A stretch of 64,000 nt of DNA from Lachnospiraceae bacterium P6B14 (GTDB lineage: Bacteria; Bacillota; Clostridia; Lachnospirales; Lachnospiraceae), in NCBI GenBank assembly GCA_000687695.1, contig JHWZ01000001.1:62001-126000 (forward strand), given 5' to 3'. The position numbers and the translations under genes are program-made. Below, in pieces: positions 8,579 through 16,722 of this stretch (position 1 is its first letter; every line of letters starts with the position of its first letter). The notes beneath the pieces were generated by a model. That model was not told the origin of the DNA. It saw only the letters and a list, made by a program, of their open reading frames with translations, and ran no database searches.

Positions 8579-9580
8579 TTACATATCGGTCGTCGTGCCT
8601 GTGTTACCGGCGAGGAACTCGACATACATTCCTGTTCCGATGGCTACTGCGGTCATCGGGTCCTCAGCGGTCATGGTTGTGATACCGGTCTTTGACTCGA
8701 TCAGCTCCTCGAGACCGTAGAGCTGGGCGCCACCACCTGTAAGCACGATACCGCGCTCTGCGATATCTGCGGCAAGCTCCGGCGGAGTTTTCTCAAGGAC
8801 ACCGTGAACAGCCTCAACGATCTGTGCACACGGATCGCGAAGTGCCTCCTCTGTCTCCTCTGATGTGACGGTGATCGTCTTCGGCAGACCTGTCACGAGG
8901 TTACGTCCTCTGACGTCTACGGATACACTCTCCGGACGCGGGAATGCCGACCCGATCTTGATCTTTATGTCCTCAGCAGTACGCTCACCGATGGCGAGGT
9001 TGTGCTTTTTACGCATATATCTCATGATGAAATCATCAAAGTCATCACCTGCTGTCTTGATGGATGCACTTACAACAGTGCCTCCGAGAGAGATGACCGC
9101 GATGTCTGAGGTTCCACCACCTATATCAACTATCATGTTTCCGCACGGACGGGAGATATCGATACCTGCACCGATAGCTGCGGCGATAGGCTCCTCGATG
9201 ATCCTTACATCCCTGGCGCCTGCCTGGAAAGCCGCATCCTCAACCGCTTTTCTCTCGACCTCTGTTACCTGAGACGGTACACAGATGCTGATGAGAGGCT
9301 TGCGGAAACGCTGCTTACCGACTGCCTTCTGGATGAAGTATTTAAGCATCTTCTCGGTGACTGAGTAATCAGAGATAACTCCCTGACGGAGAGGTCTGAT
9401 CGCTGTGATGTTTCCCGGAGTACGTCCGAGCATCTGGCGAGCCTCCTCACCGATTGCCTTTATTCTGTTTGTGTCACGATCTATAGCAACGACGCTGGGC
9501 TCCTTGAGCACAACGCCCTTTCCTTTCAAATATACCAAAATACTGGCTGTTCCCAAGTCTATACCTATATCAAAAGCCAC
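8579..9580 (-). CDS. mreB: Rod shape-determining protein, MreB/Mbl family
   Basis: The 333-residue actin homologue starts MAFDIGIDLGTASILVYLKGKG (first phosphate-binding loop IDLGTA). It has the second loop MIVDIGGGTSDIAVISLGG around residue 160 and the adenosine motif GIVLTGGGAQLYGL near 290. MreB/Mbl filaments under the membrane guide elongation of the cell wall. The start codon is GTG with AAGGAG eight bases upstream. A promoter (TTGAAT, 16 bases, TACAAT) lies at 9625-9652. Its position before flhO-flhP suggests Mbl rather than MreB proper. Confidence 0.95.
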   Translation of the reverse strand: MAFDIGIDLGTASILVYLKGKGVVLKEPSVVAIDRDTNRIKAIGEEARQMLGRTPGNITAIRPLRQGVISDYSVTEKMLKYFIQKAVGKQRFRKPLISICVPSQVTEVERKAVEDAAFQAGARDVRIIEEPIAAAIGAGIDISRPCGNMIVDIGGGTSDIAVISLGGTVVSASIKTAGDDFDDFIMRYMRKKHNLAIGERTAEDIKIKIGSAFPRPESVSVDVRGRNLVTGLPKTITVTSEETEEALRDPCAQIVEAVHGVLEKTPPELAADIAERGIVLTGGGAQLYGLEELIESKTGITTMTAEDPMTAVAIGTGMYVEFLAGNTGTTTDM

Positions 9581-9624
9581 TTTTCATACTCCTTTCGCTC
9601 TTGTTTCTTCTCATATGCTTTCTT

Positions 9625-9652
9625 ATTGTAACATATCCCGTAGAAAATTCAA
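9625..9652 (-). promoter_or_regulatory. Sigma-A-like promoter of mreB
   Basis: On the minus strand TTGAAT (9652-9647) and TACAAT (9630-9625) are separated by 16 bases, about 45 bases before the GTG start of mreB. Confidence 0.65.
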
Positions 9653-9681
9653 GAGGAAATTTCAGAACTGTAAATGTAACA

Positions 9682-9710
9682 TTGACAAATATCGAAAAAT
9701 GCGATATAAT
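9682..9710 (+). promoter_or_regulatory. Perfect-consensus promoter of the SCIFF peptide gene
   Basis: TTGACA at 9682-9687 and TATAAT at 9705-9710 are separated by exactly 17 bases. Both hexamers match the sigma-A consensus fully. The SCIFF start codon lies 55 bases downstream, with GGAGG in between. This predicts strong constitutive transcription. Confidence 0.85.
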
Positions 9711-9764
9711 CGGAACATCGGCGAAAAGTCGATTTGAGATGAAACAGGATGGAGGATCATAAAA

Positions 9765-9911
9765 ATGAAAAGAATCAAGACTTTAACAACAAAGAATCTT
9801 AAGGATACTGTTAAGAAGGGCGGATGCGGCGAGTGCCAGACATCATGCCAGTCAGCGTGCAAGACTTCATGCACAGTCGGAAATCAGACCTGCGAGAACG
9901 CTAAGCGCTGA
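9765..9911 (+). CDS. scfA: SCIFF six-cysteine ribosomal peptide precursor
   Basis: This 48-residue peptide has a lysine-rich leader (MKRIKTLTTKNLKDTVKKGG) followed by six cysteines at residues 21, 24, 28, 32, 36 and 43 (CGECQTSCQSACKTSC and on). That is the pattern of SCIFF, six cysteines in forty-five residues, nearly universal in Clostridia. The downstream radical SAM enzyme makes thioether links from these cysteines. The role of the mature peptide is unknown in the family. GGAGG stands at 9751-9755. It is separated from the maturase gene by 246 bases holding a large folded element. Confidence 0.95.
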   Translation: MKRIKTLTTKNLKDTVKKGGCGECQTSCQSACKTSCTVGNQTCENAKR

Positions 9912-9935
9912 TCAATAAAAGGTGAACATATAGGA

Positions 9936-10088
9936 GCGAGCCACACCGCAGCTTCTGTTGGTTTTTCGGGGTTCACTTGCGTCATTCGGAACCGCAGCGT
10001 GTGCATAGGAAACTCTACGAGTTTCCTTCGCACCGGCGCTTCCGACAGCCCCTACGAACCAAGCAGAATGCTGCTCAGTGTGGCTCGC
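9936..10088 (+). promoter_or_regulatory. Large folded intercistronic element between scfA and scfB
   Basis: GCGAGCCACAC (9936-9946) pairs perfectly with GTGTGGCTCGC (10078-10088). The stem continues inward with GCAGC-TTCTG-TTGGTT against AACCAAGCAGAATGCTGC, with small bulges. Near the centre there is a perfect hairpin GGAAACTC-TAC-GAGTTTCC. The whole 153 bases form a long stem with inner branches. No T tract follows, so it is not a simple terminator. It may protect or partly block the transcript and so set the ratio of peptide to enzyme (inference). Confidence 0.7.
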
Positions 10089-10157
10089 GATTTATTTGGC
10101 ACAGTTTGAGATTTATCAGTGCATTAATAGATAATTAATTAATGGAGATATTCGAAA

Positions 10158-11636
10158 ATGATACACCTGTTTAAGAATAATGGTTATAACATTGTATTGG
10201 ATGTGAACTCGTCTTCTGTGCATGTCGTGGATGATGTGGTTTATGACGTACTCGGCGAGATGAAGGAAGATGATGCTGATAAGTATCGCGAGGAAGAGCT
10301 CCACAGAATAGCTTCGATCGTAAGCGGGAGATATCCATCTGAAGAGCTGACGGATGAAGACTTTCGGGAGATTTTTGATGATATAAGAGAGCTCGAGGAG
10401 AACGGAACTCTGTTTACGGATGAGCAGTATCTGGTTGCGGATGACTGCGGCTCATGCTCGGGCGAGGACGAGTCGGGTTGCGAGAGTCAGGACGGGCCGA
10501 AATCCATGGAGAAGATGGTGATCGACTTCAAAAAGAGACAGACCGTCGTGAAGGCTCTGTGTCTGCATATCGCGCATGCTTGCAACTTGAAATGCGAATA
10601 CTGCTTCGCAGGCGAGGGTGAGTATCACGGTGACAGAGCTCTGATGAGCCTGGAAGTTGGGAAAAAAGCTCTTGATTTTTTGGTAGCGAACTCCGGAAAC
10701 AGGCACAATCTTGAGGTCGATTTCTTCGGCGGCGAGCCGTTACTCAACTTCGATGTGGTTAAAGAGCTCGTGAAGTACGGTCGTGAGCTGGAGAAGACAC
10801 ATGACAAGCACTTCCGTTTCACGCTGACTACAAATGGTGTGCTCATCGATGATGATGTGATAGCTTTCGCAAATAAGGAGATGGACAACGTCGTTCTGTC
10901 TGTAGACGGACGAAAGAGCATACATGATAAGATGAGGCCTTTCCGTGACGGAAGCGGTTCATATGACAAGATCATAGATAAGTTCAAAAAAGTTGCTGAC
11001 TCGAGAAATCAGGAGCGCTACTACGTGCGCGGGACGTTTACACACTACAACACCGACTTTGTAAAGGATGTGCTTTCTCTCGCCGATGAGGGATTCAAGC
11101 AGATTTCGGTTGAGCCTGTGGTCGCTGATCCGGCAGAACCTTATGCCATCACTGAGGACGATATCCCTGTGATCTGCGAGGGCTATGATGAGCTTGCACG
11201 TGAGATGCTCGCTCGCGAAAAGGAAGGCAAGGGCTTTACATTTTTCCACTATATGATCGACCTGACCGGTGGACCATGTGTCTACAAAAGGCTTTCCGGC
11301 TGCGGATCCGGTACAGAGTACCTGGCCGTGACACCGTGGGGAGACCTGTATCCCTGCCATCAGTTCGTAGGCGAGGAGCAGTTCTGCCTTGGAAACGTGG
11401 ACGAGGGCATCAAAAATACCGAGCTGGTCGACAATTTCAAGCTCTGCAACGTATACGCAAAACCCGAGTGTCGCGACTGCTTTGCCAAGTTTTTCTGCTC
11501 AGGTGGATGTGCCGCGAATGCTTATCATTCGCATGGCGATATAAATCAGCCATACGAGATCGGTTGCAAACTCCAGCGAAAGCGTGTTGAGTGCGCGCTG
11601 ATGCTACAGGCAACGAGAGCAGATATAGAAGAGTAA
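10158..11636 (+). CDS. scfB: Radical SAM SCIFF peptide maturase (thioether-forming)
   Basis: The 492-residue enzyme begins with a RiPP-recognition-like region (MIHLFKNNGYNIVLDVNSSS). The radical SAM cluster motif CNLKCEYCFAGEG is at about residue 145, and FFGGEPLL follows. The C-terminal SPASM region is rich in cysteines (GCGSGTEYLAVTPWGDLYPC, CRDCFAKFFCSGGC) that hold auxiliary iron-sulfur clusters. Characterised homologues link a SCIFF cysteine to a threonine alpha-carbon. It follows the peptide gene in the same direction after the folded element. The terminator at 11641-11690 ends the unit. Confidence 0.96.
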   Translation: MIHLFKNNGYNIVLDVNSSSVHVVDDVVYDVLGEMKEDDADKYREEELHRIASIVSGRYPSEELTDEDFREIFDDIRELEENGTLFTDEQYLVADDCGSCSGEDESGCESQDGPKSMEKMVIDFKKRQTVVKALCLHIAHACNLKCEYCFAGEGEYHGDRALMSLEVGKKALDFLVANSGNRHNLEVDFFGGEPLLNFDVVKELVKYGRELEKTHDKHFRFTLTTNGVLIDDDVIAFANKEMDNVVLSVDGRKSIHDKMRPFRDGSGSYDKIIDKFKKVADSRNQERYYVRGTFTHYNTDFVKDVLSLADEGFKQISVEPVVADPAEPYAITEDDIPVICEGYDELAREMLAREKEGKGFTFFHYMIDLTGGPCVYKRLSGCGSGTEYLAVTPWGDLYPCHQFVGEEQFCLGNVDEGIKNTELVDNFKLCNVYAKPECRDCFAKFFCSGGCAANAYHSHGDINQPYEIGCKLQRKRVECALMLQATRADIEE

Positions 11637-11640
11637 ATTA

Positions 11641-11690
11641 AAATAGGGAACTTTTTGATGCTATTTGCATGCAAAAGTTCCCTATTTTTA
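11641..11690. terminator. Bidirectional terminator between scfB and the FGGY kinase gene
   Basis: AAATAGGGAACTTTT and AAAAGTTCCCTATTT form a stem of about 15 bp around a loop containing GATGCTATTTGCAT. T-rich tracts follow on both strands, fitting two converging genes. Confidence 0.9.
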
Positions 11691-11712
11691 TATCTGCTTA
11701 TACGTTTTGGAA

Positions 11713-13305
11713 TCAGTCCGCCACGGCCTCGACCGCTGCCTTCTCTGCAGCAAGACCTGACTTATATCTCTCGATAAATGCGTCAAAGCCCTTTACGCCG
11801 GCTGCATCTGGCGCAAGCTCCGAACCGGTCTCTCCGGCAAACACCTTGTTATCGAGGTAATCAGCGAGCGATTCACCGCTGCCCTTAAGTACCATATATG
11901 CAGCGAGTACCGCGATACCCCAGGCACCACCCTCTCCCGCTGTGTCCATTACGGAGATCGGAGTGTTTAAAGCATCCGCGAGGATCTGCTGAGCCACGCC
12001 CTTCGTCTTGAATATGCCGCCGTGACCGTAGATCTTGTCAGCCTCGACTCCCTCCTCCTTGAAGAGGATATCGTTTCCGATCTTCAGCGTAGCAAATGCG
12101 GAGTAAAGATGTACTCTCATAAAGTTCTTTAAGTTCCAACGGCTGTTCGGCGTACGCAGTACCATCGGACGTCCCTCCGAAAGACCGGTGATATTCTCAC
12201 CTGACAGGTAGTTATATGCGAGGATATCGCCACCATCTGCGTCACCCTCGAGCGCTCCGTTGTAAAGCGTTCCGAATATTTTTCCCATATCGGCATCCGC
12301 GCCGATCGCATCAGCGAACTCCTTGAAAAGTCCAACCCATGCGTTCAGATCAGACGTACAGTTGTTGCAGTGAACCATCGCAACCGCGCTTCCGTCCGGA
12401 GTCGTCACGATATCGATCTCGGGATGAACCTTGTTAAGGTTTTTCTCCATAACAACCATCGAGAACACGCTCGTTCCGGCGGACACATTACCCGTACGCT
12501 GACGCACGGAGTTCGTCGCAGTCATACCGGTTCCGGCATCACCCTCCGGCGGACACATCGGCACACCTGCAGTAAGTGTTCCCGTAGGATCGAGAAGCTT
12601 CGCACCCTCCTCAGTAAGTGTTCCGGCAGCCTCACCTGCCGTGAGTACCTTCGGAAAAATATCAAGCAGTTTGTAAGGAAGCCCGTTGTTCTCGAGAAGT
12701 CCGTCGAACTTCTCAACCATATCCTTGTCAAACTGTCCCGTAGCAGGATCGATCGGGAACATACCCGATGCCTCGCCGACACCGAGAACCTTCTCGCCTG
12801 ACAGTTTCCAATGGATGTAGCCTGCCAGAGTTGTCTGGAATTTGATCCTGTCGATATGATCCTCTTTATTGAGGATAGCCTGATAGAGATGTGAGATACT
12901 CCATCTCTCAGGGATATTGAAATTGAAGAGGTCAGTAAGTCGTCCCGCTGCCTCACCCGTTATCGAGTTTCTCCAGGTACGGAACGGTACCAAAAGCTCA
13001 TCTGATGAGTCAAAGGCCATATATCCGTGCATCATCGCAGAGAATCCAAGTGCCTTTAAGGTCTTGATCTCTGTTCCGTATTTCTCCTTTACGTCAGCTG
13101 CCAGGTTGCGATATGCATCCTGAAGACCGTTCCAGATCGCGTCAAGGGAATAGGTCCAGATACCGTTTTCATATTGGTTCTCCCATTCGTGATCGCCGGT
13201 GGCAAGCACTCGCGTCTCTTCATCGATAAGAACTGCTTTGATTCTTGTTGAACCAAATTCAACTCCTAATATGGCGTTACCGTTTTCGATGATCTCTTTG
13301 CTCAT
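11713..13305 (-). CDS. FGGY-family carbohydrate kinase
   Basis: The 530-residue protein has the two-domain FGGY/actin-like kinase fold. The first phosphate loop is [20 protein letters not shown] near residue 15, the central segment [18 protein letters not shown] lies near 270, and the C-terminal domain holds [22 protein letters not shown] with the GHGG adenosine motif. The family phosphorylates sugars such as xylulose, ribulose, glycerol or gluconate. The substrate is not evident: it is near the ribulokinase/xylulokinase group but no sugar isomerase or transporter gene is adjacent. GGAGG precedes the ATG. Two related hairpins lie upstream, between it and galE. Confidence 0.88.
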   Translation of the reverse strand: MSKEIIENGNAILGVEFGSTRIKAVLIDEETRVLATGDHEWENQYENGIWTYSLDAIWNGLQDAYRNLAADVKEKYGTEIKTLKALGFSAMMHGYMAFDSSDELLVPFRTWRNSITGEAAGRLTDLFNFNIPERWSISHLYQAILNKEDHIDRIKFQTTLAGYIHWKLSGEKVLGVGEASGMFPIDPATGQFDKDMVEKFDGLLENNGLPYKLLDIFPKVLTAGEAAGTLTEEGAKLLDPTGTLTAGVPMCPPEGDAGTGMTATNSVRQRTGNVSAGTSVFSMVVMEKNLNKVHPEIDIVTTPDGSAVAMVHCNNCTSDLNAWVGLFKEFADAIGADADMGKIFGTLYNGALEGDADGGDILAYNYLSGENITGLSEGRPMVLRTPNSRWNLKNFMRVHLYSAFATLKIGNDILFKEEGVEADKIYGHGGIFKTKGVAQQILADALNTPISVMDTAGEGGAWGIAVLAAYMVLKGSGESLADYLDNKVFAGETGSELAPDAAGVKGFDAFIERYKSGLAAEKAAVEAVAD

Positions 13306-13331
13306 TCCAATAAACCTCCTTCAATGCTTAC

Positions 13332-13411
13332 GCAGGAGCGCTGTTGTCTGACAAACATTTTGACTCGCCCATATAAAGGGCTCTCAAAATGTTTGCAGAC
13401 GCCGCTCCTGC
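13332..13411. repeat. Long intergenic hairpin A upstream of the FGGY kinase gene
   Basis: GCAGGAGCG (13332-13340) pairs with CGCTCCTGC (13403-13411). Inside, GTCTGACAAACATTTTGA pairs with TCAAAATGTTTGCAGAC with one bulge, leaving a tip of about 20 bases. Its left arm resembles, in inverted orientation, the right arm of the neighbouring hairpin at 13444-13523. Confidence 0.75.
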
Positions 13412-13443
13412 TTGATTCTTAACCAACAGTTGCATATGCACAT

Positions 13444-13523
13444 GCCGGCGCGGCGTTTGAAATCTTTTTGAGAGCGCTTCCACTGCGCGAGTCAAAAAGA
13501 TTTGCAAACATCAGCGCGCCGGC
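13444..13523. repeat. Long intergenic hairpin B downstream of galE
   Basis: GCCGGCGCG (13444-13452) pairs with CGCGCCGGC (13515-13523). The inner arms are GTTTGAAATCTTTTTGA and TCAAAAAGATTTGCAAAC. It is 80 bases long, the same as hairpin A, and sits a few bases after the galE stop codon. Confidence 0.75.
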
Positions 13524-13530
13524 TTAGTTT

Positions 13531-14535
13531 CTATGTCAGGCTCTTTTTAGCGAAGTTCCACGAGTCCTCACACATCTTTTGGATGTCGAGTTCTGCTTCC
13601 CAACCCAGTTCAGACTTAGCCTTGCTTGGATCCGCATAGCAGGTAGCAATGTCACCGGCTCTACGGGGTTTGATCTGATATGGAATCTTGATACCGTTAG
13701 CGGCCTCGAATGCTTTTACGATGTCAAGGACCGAGTAACCATTGCCCGTGCCGAGGTTATAGATATTTACACCGGTGGTGCCGGTAACTTTTTCAACAGC
13801 GTTTACATGACCGCGTGCCAGATCAACTACGTGGATATAGTCTCTGACACCGGTACCGTCGGGTGTATCATAGTCATCACCGAAGACTCCGAGCTCGGGG
13901 AGTTTGCCGACTGCGACCTGCATGATATAAGGCATCAAATTGTTCGGAATGCCGTTCGGGCTCTCGCCGAGAAGCCCTGACTCATGCGCACCGATCGGAT
14001 TAAAGTATCTGAGCAGTACTACACTCCACTCATCATCAGCTTTCTGAACATCCGTGAATACCTGCTCGAGCATTGACTTCGTCCAGCCATAAGGATTGGT
14101 ACACTGTCCCTTCGGGCACTCCTCAGTGATTGGTATCTGCGCCGGATCACCGTAAACAGTTGCGGACGAACTGAAGATAAGCCTCTTACAACCGTACTCA
14201 CTCATCAGCTTGCACAGGTTGATCGACCCCGCGATATTATTTTCATAATAAAGAAGTGGCTTCTCCACCGACTCGCCGACAGCCTTGAGACCCGCGAAGT
14301 GGATCACCGCATCGAACTTATGCTCCTCGAAGACCGGGCGCATGCTGTCCTCATCCAAAAGGTCTGCCCTATAGAACTCCGGGCGCACTCCGGTTATTTT
14401 TTCAATACGGTCGAGCACGTCAATTTTTGAATTAAACAGGTTATCAAAAATAACCACGTCGTAGCCTTTTTTGATCAGCTCAACGCAGGTATGGGAACCG
14501 ATATATCCGGTTCCGCCCGTAACCAATATTTTCAT
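13531..14535 (-). CDS. galE: UDP-glucose 4-epimerase
   Basis: The 334-residue protein is a short-chain dehydrogenase-type epimerase. It has MKILVTGGTGYIGSHTC at the N-terminus (NAD-binding GGTGYIGS) and the catalytic YGWTK (Y-x-x-x-K) around residue 148. It interconverts UDP-glucose and UDP-galactose, feeding the Leloir pathway and cell-surface sugar synthesis. The ATG at 14535 has GGAGG five bases upstream; an upstream in-frame extension of 33 residues has no family counterpart. It follows yajC after a short hairpin region at 14562-14605. Confidence 0.95.
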   Translation of the reverse strand: MKILVTGGTGYIGSHTCVELIKKGYDVVIFDNLFNSKIDVLDRIEKITGVRPEFYRADLLDEDSMRPVFEEHKFDAVIHFAGLKAVGESVEKPLLYYENNIAGSINLCKLMSEYGCKRLIFSSSATVYGDPAQIPITEECPKGQCTNPYGWTKSMLEQVFTDVQKADDEWSVVLLRYFNPIGAHESGLLGESPNGIPNNLMPYIMQVAVGKLPELGVFGDDYDTPDGTGVRDYIHVVDLARGHVNAVEKVTGTTGVNIYNLGTGNGYSVLDIVKAFEAANGIKIPYQIKPRRAGDIATCYADPSKAKSELGWEAELDIQKMCEDSWNFAKKSLT

Positions 14536-14561
14536 GTAGCCTCCTAACAGCGGCGCTCGCG

Positions 14562-14605
14562 CCAATTGCCAGGCTCGGATCCTTTCGGATCCTCGCTGTC
14601 CATTG
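14562..14605 (-). repeat. Hairpin between yajC and galE
   Basis: CCAAT...ATTGG forms the outer part and two GGATCC boxes around TTTC form the tip, preceded by the short palindrome GGCGCTCGCGCC at 14552-14563. It lies in the 76 bases between the yajC stop and the galE start. No T tract is seen, so termination is uncertain. Confidence 0.55.
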
Positions 14606-14611
14606 GATGTT

Positions 14612-14893
14612 TTACTCCTCGCCTTCCTTCTCAACCTCTACGATGGCGCTCTTCTGCATCGGGATACGGCAGTTTTTGTTGCTTCCGAACTCGACGATGA
14701 TCACGTCGTCACTCGGGATATCGATAACAACACCGTAGAATCCGCTTGTAGTAAGGATAGAATCACCTACAGATACTGAGCTCATCAGAGCCGCATGCTC
14801 TCTCTCCCTCTTTTTGTTCGGGCGGATCGCAATAAAGTAAAATGCTGCGATGATAACCGCATAAAGTGCAATAATTCCAATTGTTGAGTTCAT
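14612..14893 (-). CDS. yajC: YajC-like preprotein translocase accessory subunit
   Basis: The 93-residue protein has one N-terminal membrane helix (IGIIALYAVIIAAFYFIAI), then RPNKKREREHAALMSSVSVGDSILTTSGFYGVV, whose core (VGDSILTTSGFYGVV) is the YajC signature. YajC joins the SecDF part of the Sec secretion system. The ATG at 14893 begins one base after the tgt stop codon, and its GGAGATTAAC ribosome site overlaps the end of tgt. The two genes are therefore co-transcribed and probably coupled, the common tgt-yajC order in bacteria. Confidence 0.95.
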   Translation of the reverse strand: MNSTIGIIALYAVIIAAFYFIAIRPNKKREREHAALMSSVSVGDSILTTSGFYGVVIDIPSDDVIIVEFGSNKNCRIPMQKSAIVEVEKEGEE

Positions 14894-14894
14894 G

Positions 14895-16022
14895 TTAATC
14901 TCCTTCCATTTGTAAAAGCATTTCTTTTTTATATGAAGCGTATCGTCCCTCACGTATGGCGGTACGCGCTTCAACCATCATTGTATTATAAAAATACAGA
15001 TTGTGCAAGACCAAAAGCCTCAGCCCCAGCATCTCTCCGCTTTTCAAAAGATGCCTGATATATGCTCTCGAGTGATGTCTGCACGTCGGGCACTGGCATC
15101 CCTCCTCGACAGGTCTGTCGTCCTTCTCGTAGCAGGCATTGTTTAAGTTCATCTTGCCATGCTTCGTATAAGCATGTCCGTGACGACCGTTCCTCGACGG
15201 GTATACACAGTCAAAAAAATCCACGCCACGGTCTATCGCCTCAAGTATATTTGCCGGAGTGCCGACCCCCATCAGATAAACAGGCTTGTCCTGCGGCAGA
15301 TGCGGAACAGTAACATCGAGGATATGATACATCTCCTCGTGCGTCTCACCGACAGCCAATCCTCCCAGCGCGTAGCCCGGCAGATCAAGCTCGGCAATCT
15401 CTTTCGCATTCTCTATGCGGATGTCCTCATGCACACCACCCTGATTAATACCAAATAGCATCTGCTCTTTGTTTATCGTATCGGGAAGCGAATTGAGTCT
15501 TTCGATCTCAGCCTTGCATCTGTGTAGCCACCTGGTAGTCCGTTCCACCGACTGCTTTATGTAGCTTCTCTCCGCCGTGGACGAAGGGCATTCATCAAAT
15601 GCCATCGCTATCGTAGATCCTAAGTTCGACTGGATCTGCATACTCTCCTCAGGCCCCATAAAAATGCGATGGCCGTCGATATGCGATCTGAACTCGACGC
15701 CCTCTTCTTTGATCTTCCTCATGCTGGCCAGCGAGAACACCTGAAATCCACCGGAGTCAGTCAATATCGGCCTGTGCCAGTTCATAAACCTCTGCAGTCC
15801 GCCGAGTTCCTTTACAACCTGATCGCCCGGCCTCAGATGCAGATGATAAGTATTGCACAGCTCCACCTGCGTCCCGATCTCTTCGAGATCGATAGATGAC
15901 ACAGCTCCCTTGATCGCCGCCACAGTCCCCACATTCATAAAGACAGGAGTCTCGATCGTTCCATGAGCTGTAGTCATAGTCGCTGATTTCGCTCGCCCAT
16001 CAATATTAATTATCTTGTACAT
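14895..16022 (-). CDS. tgt: Queuine/preQ1 tRNA-guanine transglycosylase
   Basis: The 375-residue enzyme swaps guanine-34 for preQ1 in Asp, Asn, His and Tyr tRNAs. Visible family marks are TAHGTIETPVFMNVGT, the catalytic region LTDSGGFQVFSLA (Asp near residue 90), GINQGGVHEDIR, GGLAVGE, and the zinc site CQCPTCRHHSRAYIRHL near the C-terminus. The ATG at 16022 (MYKIINID) is chosen by family alignment. No good ribosome site precedes it, and a long palindrome (16033-16110) ends 11 bases upstream. A GTG at 16031 is the alternative. Confidence 0.95.
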   Translation of the reverse strand: MYKIINIDGRAKSATMTTAHGTIETPVFMNVGTVAAIKGAVSSIDLEEIGTQVELCNTYHLHLRPGDQVVKELGGLQRFMNWHRPILTDSGGFQVFSLASMRKIKEEGVEFRSHIDGHRIFMGPEESMQIQSNLGSTIAMAFDECPSSTAERSYIKQSVERTTRWLHRCKAEIERLNSLPDTINKEQMLFGINQGGVHEDIRIENAKEIAELDLPGYALGGLAVGETHEEMYHILDVTVPHLPQDKPVYLMGVGTPANILEAIDRGVDFFDCVYPSRNGRHGHAYTKHGKMNLNNACYEKDDRPVEEGCQCPTCRHHSRAYIRHLLKSGEMLGLRLLVLHNLYFYNTMMVEARTAIREGRYASYKKEMLLQMEGD

Positions 16023-16032
16023 AGCTCTCACA

Positions 16033-16110
16033 GCGCGAGCGGCAGTAGTTTTCTTCCGAGGAGCACTTTATCGTGCGAGCGAGGAAGAAAAGCTACGACC
16101 GCGCTCGCGC
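16033..16110 (-). repeat. Long hairpin directly upstream of tgt
   Basis: GCGCGAGCGG pairs with CCGCGCTCGCGC (two-base bulge), TAGTTTTCTTCC pairs with GGAAGAAAAGCTA, and the tip closes with GCAC-TTTATC-GTGC. It fills the whole gap between the stop of the SEC-C gene (16112) and the tgt start, and the ribosome site region of tgt touches its base. Confidence 0.75.
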
Positions 16111-16111
16111 G

Positions 16112-16621
16112 TCAGTTCCTCCCACAGCATTGCTTGTACTTCTTGCCTGAGCCGCATGGACACGGATCGTTCCTACCAATCTTTCTGTCCTCTTTGATGA
16201 TCGTGCCGCTCTTTTTCTGCTCCTTGTAGAGCTCTTTACGCTTGTCCTCATCGAAGATATCATTCCACTGCGGAAGATTGTAAAGCCACTCTGCGTTGCA
16301 GTCAACCATGTTTTTATAGAGAAGCTCGAGGTCAAAGTCAAGCGATACCTCAGTATCCTCCTCCATCTCCTCGATCGGGTTCTCAGTCTTTAAGCTGTCA
16401 TTGATCCCGTCAAGGAATCCGACCATCATTGACAGCGGAACATCGTATTTTTCAGCAAGCTCCTTAACAGTACCACTTACAACCTCGGACGGGTTGGCCA
16501 AAAGCTGCTCGTAGATACCCTTCTCGAGCTCAAAATACTTCTGCCAGAACTCCTGTCCTTTCTTCGTGGTCTGCATCTCTTCACTATAGGCGTAATCACG
16601 CCAATCCTGTAATAAAGCCAT
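16112..16621 (-). CDS. SEC-C motif protein of unknown role
   Basis: The 169-residue protein ends with [21 protein letters not shown], a textbook SEC-C zinc motif (CxCx8CC), found at the end of SecA and in many small proteins. The first 130 residues are acidic and helical, without a domain I recognise; stretches such as [21 protein letters not shown] recur in Clostridia proteins with SEC-C tails. The ATG at 16621 has GGAGG nine bases upstream. It precedes tgt on the same strand. A link to Sec secretion through yajC is suggested by position only. Confidence 0.8.
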   Translation of the reverse strand: MALLQDWRDYAYSEEMQTTKKGQEFWQKYFELEKGIYEQLLANPSEVVSGTVKELAEKYDVPLSMMVGFLDGINDSLKTENPIEEMEEDTEVSLDFDLELLYKNMVDCNAEWLYNLPQWNDIFDEDKRKELYKEQKKSGTIIKEDRKIGRNDPCPCGSGKKYKQCCGRN

Positions 16622-16674
16622 AGGCCCCTCCTGTTTTTCATGAATTAACATAAATCATATCATAACCGATATGA

Positions 16675-16713
16675 AAAATCAATCAAAATCATTCAGTTTT
16701 TGATTGATTTTTC
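16675..16713. repeat. 39-bp repeat, copy 1 (inverted relative to copy 2 at 18802-18840)
   Basis: This copy is the exact reverse complement of 18802-18840 over 39 bases. Each copy is itself a hairpin (AAAATCAATCAAAA with TTTTGATTGATTTT) with an asymmetric eight-base loop (TCATTCAG here, CTGAATGA there). It stands ten bases after the DUF362 stop codon and runs into T residues, so it may also end that transcript. Confidence 0.85.
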
Positions 16714-16722
16714 GTTGTTTCA

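Noticed and set aside
9765-9911. SCIFF as substrate of the C39 exporter in this window (GG before the first Cys)
   Set aside because: The leader ends KKGG, but hydrophobic residues are not at the positions usual for double-glycine leaders, the loci are 27 kb apart, and SCIFF is not known to need such a transporter.
13531-14634. Longer galE with a 33-residue N-terminal extension
   Set aside because: The extension comes from the hairpin region and has no NAD-fold role; the ATG at 14535 has a strong ribosome site and the family N-terminus.
16022-16110. preQ1 riboswitch upstream of tgt
   Set aside because: The region is a long plain hairpin; no short preQ1-type pseudoknot with an A-rich tail was found.
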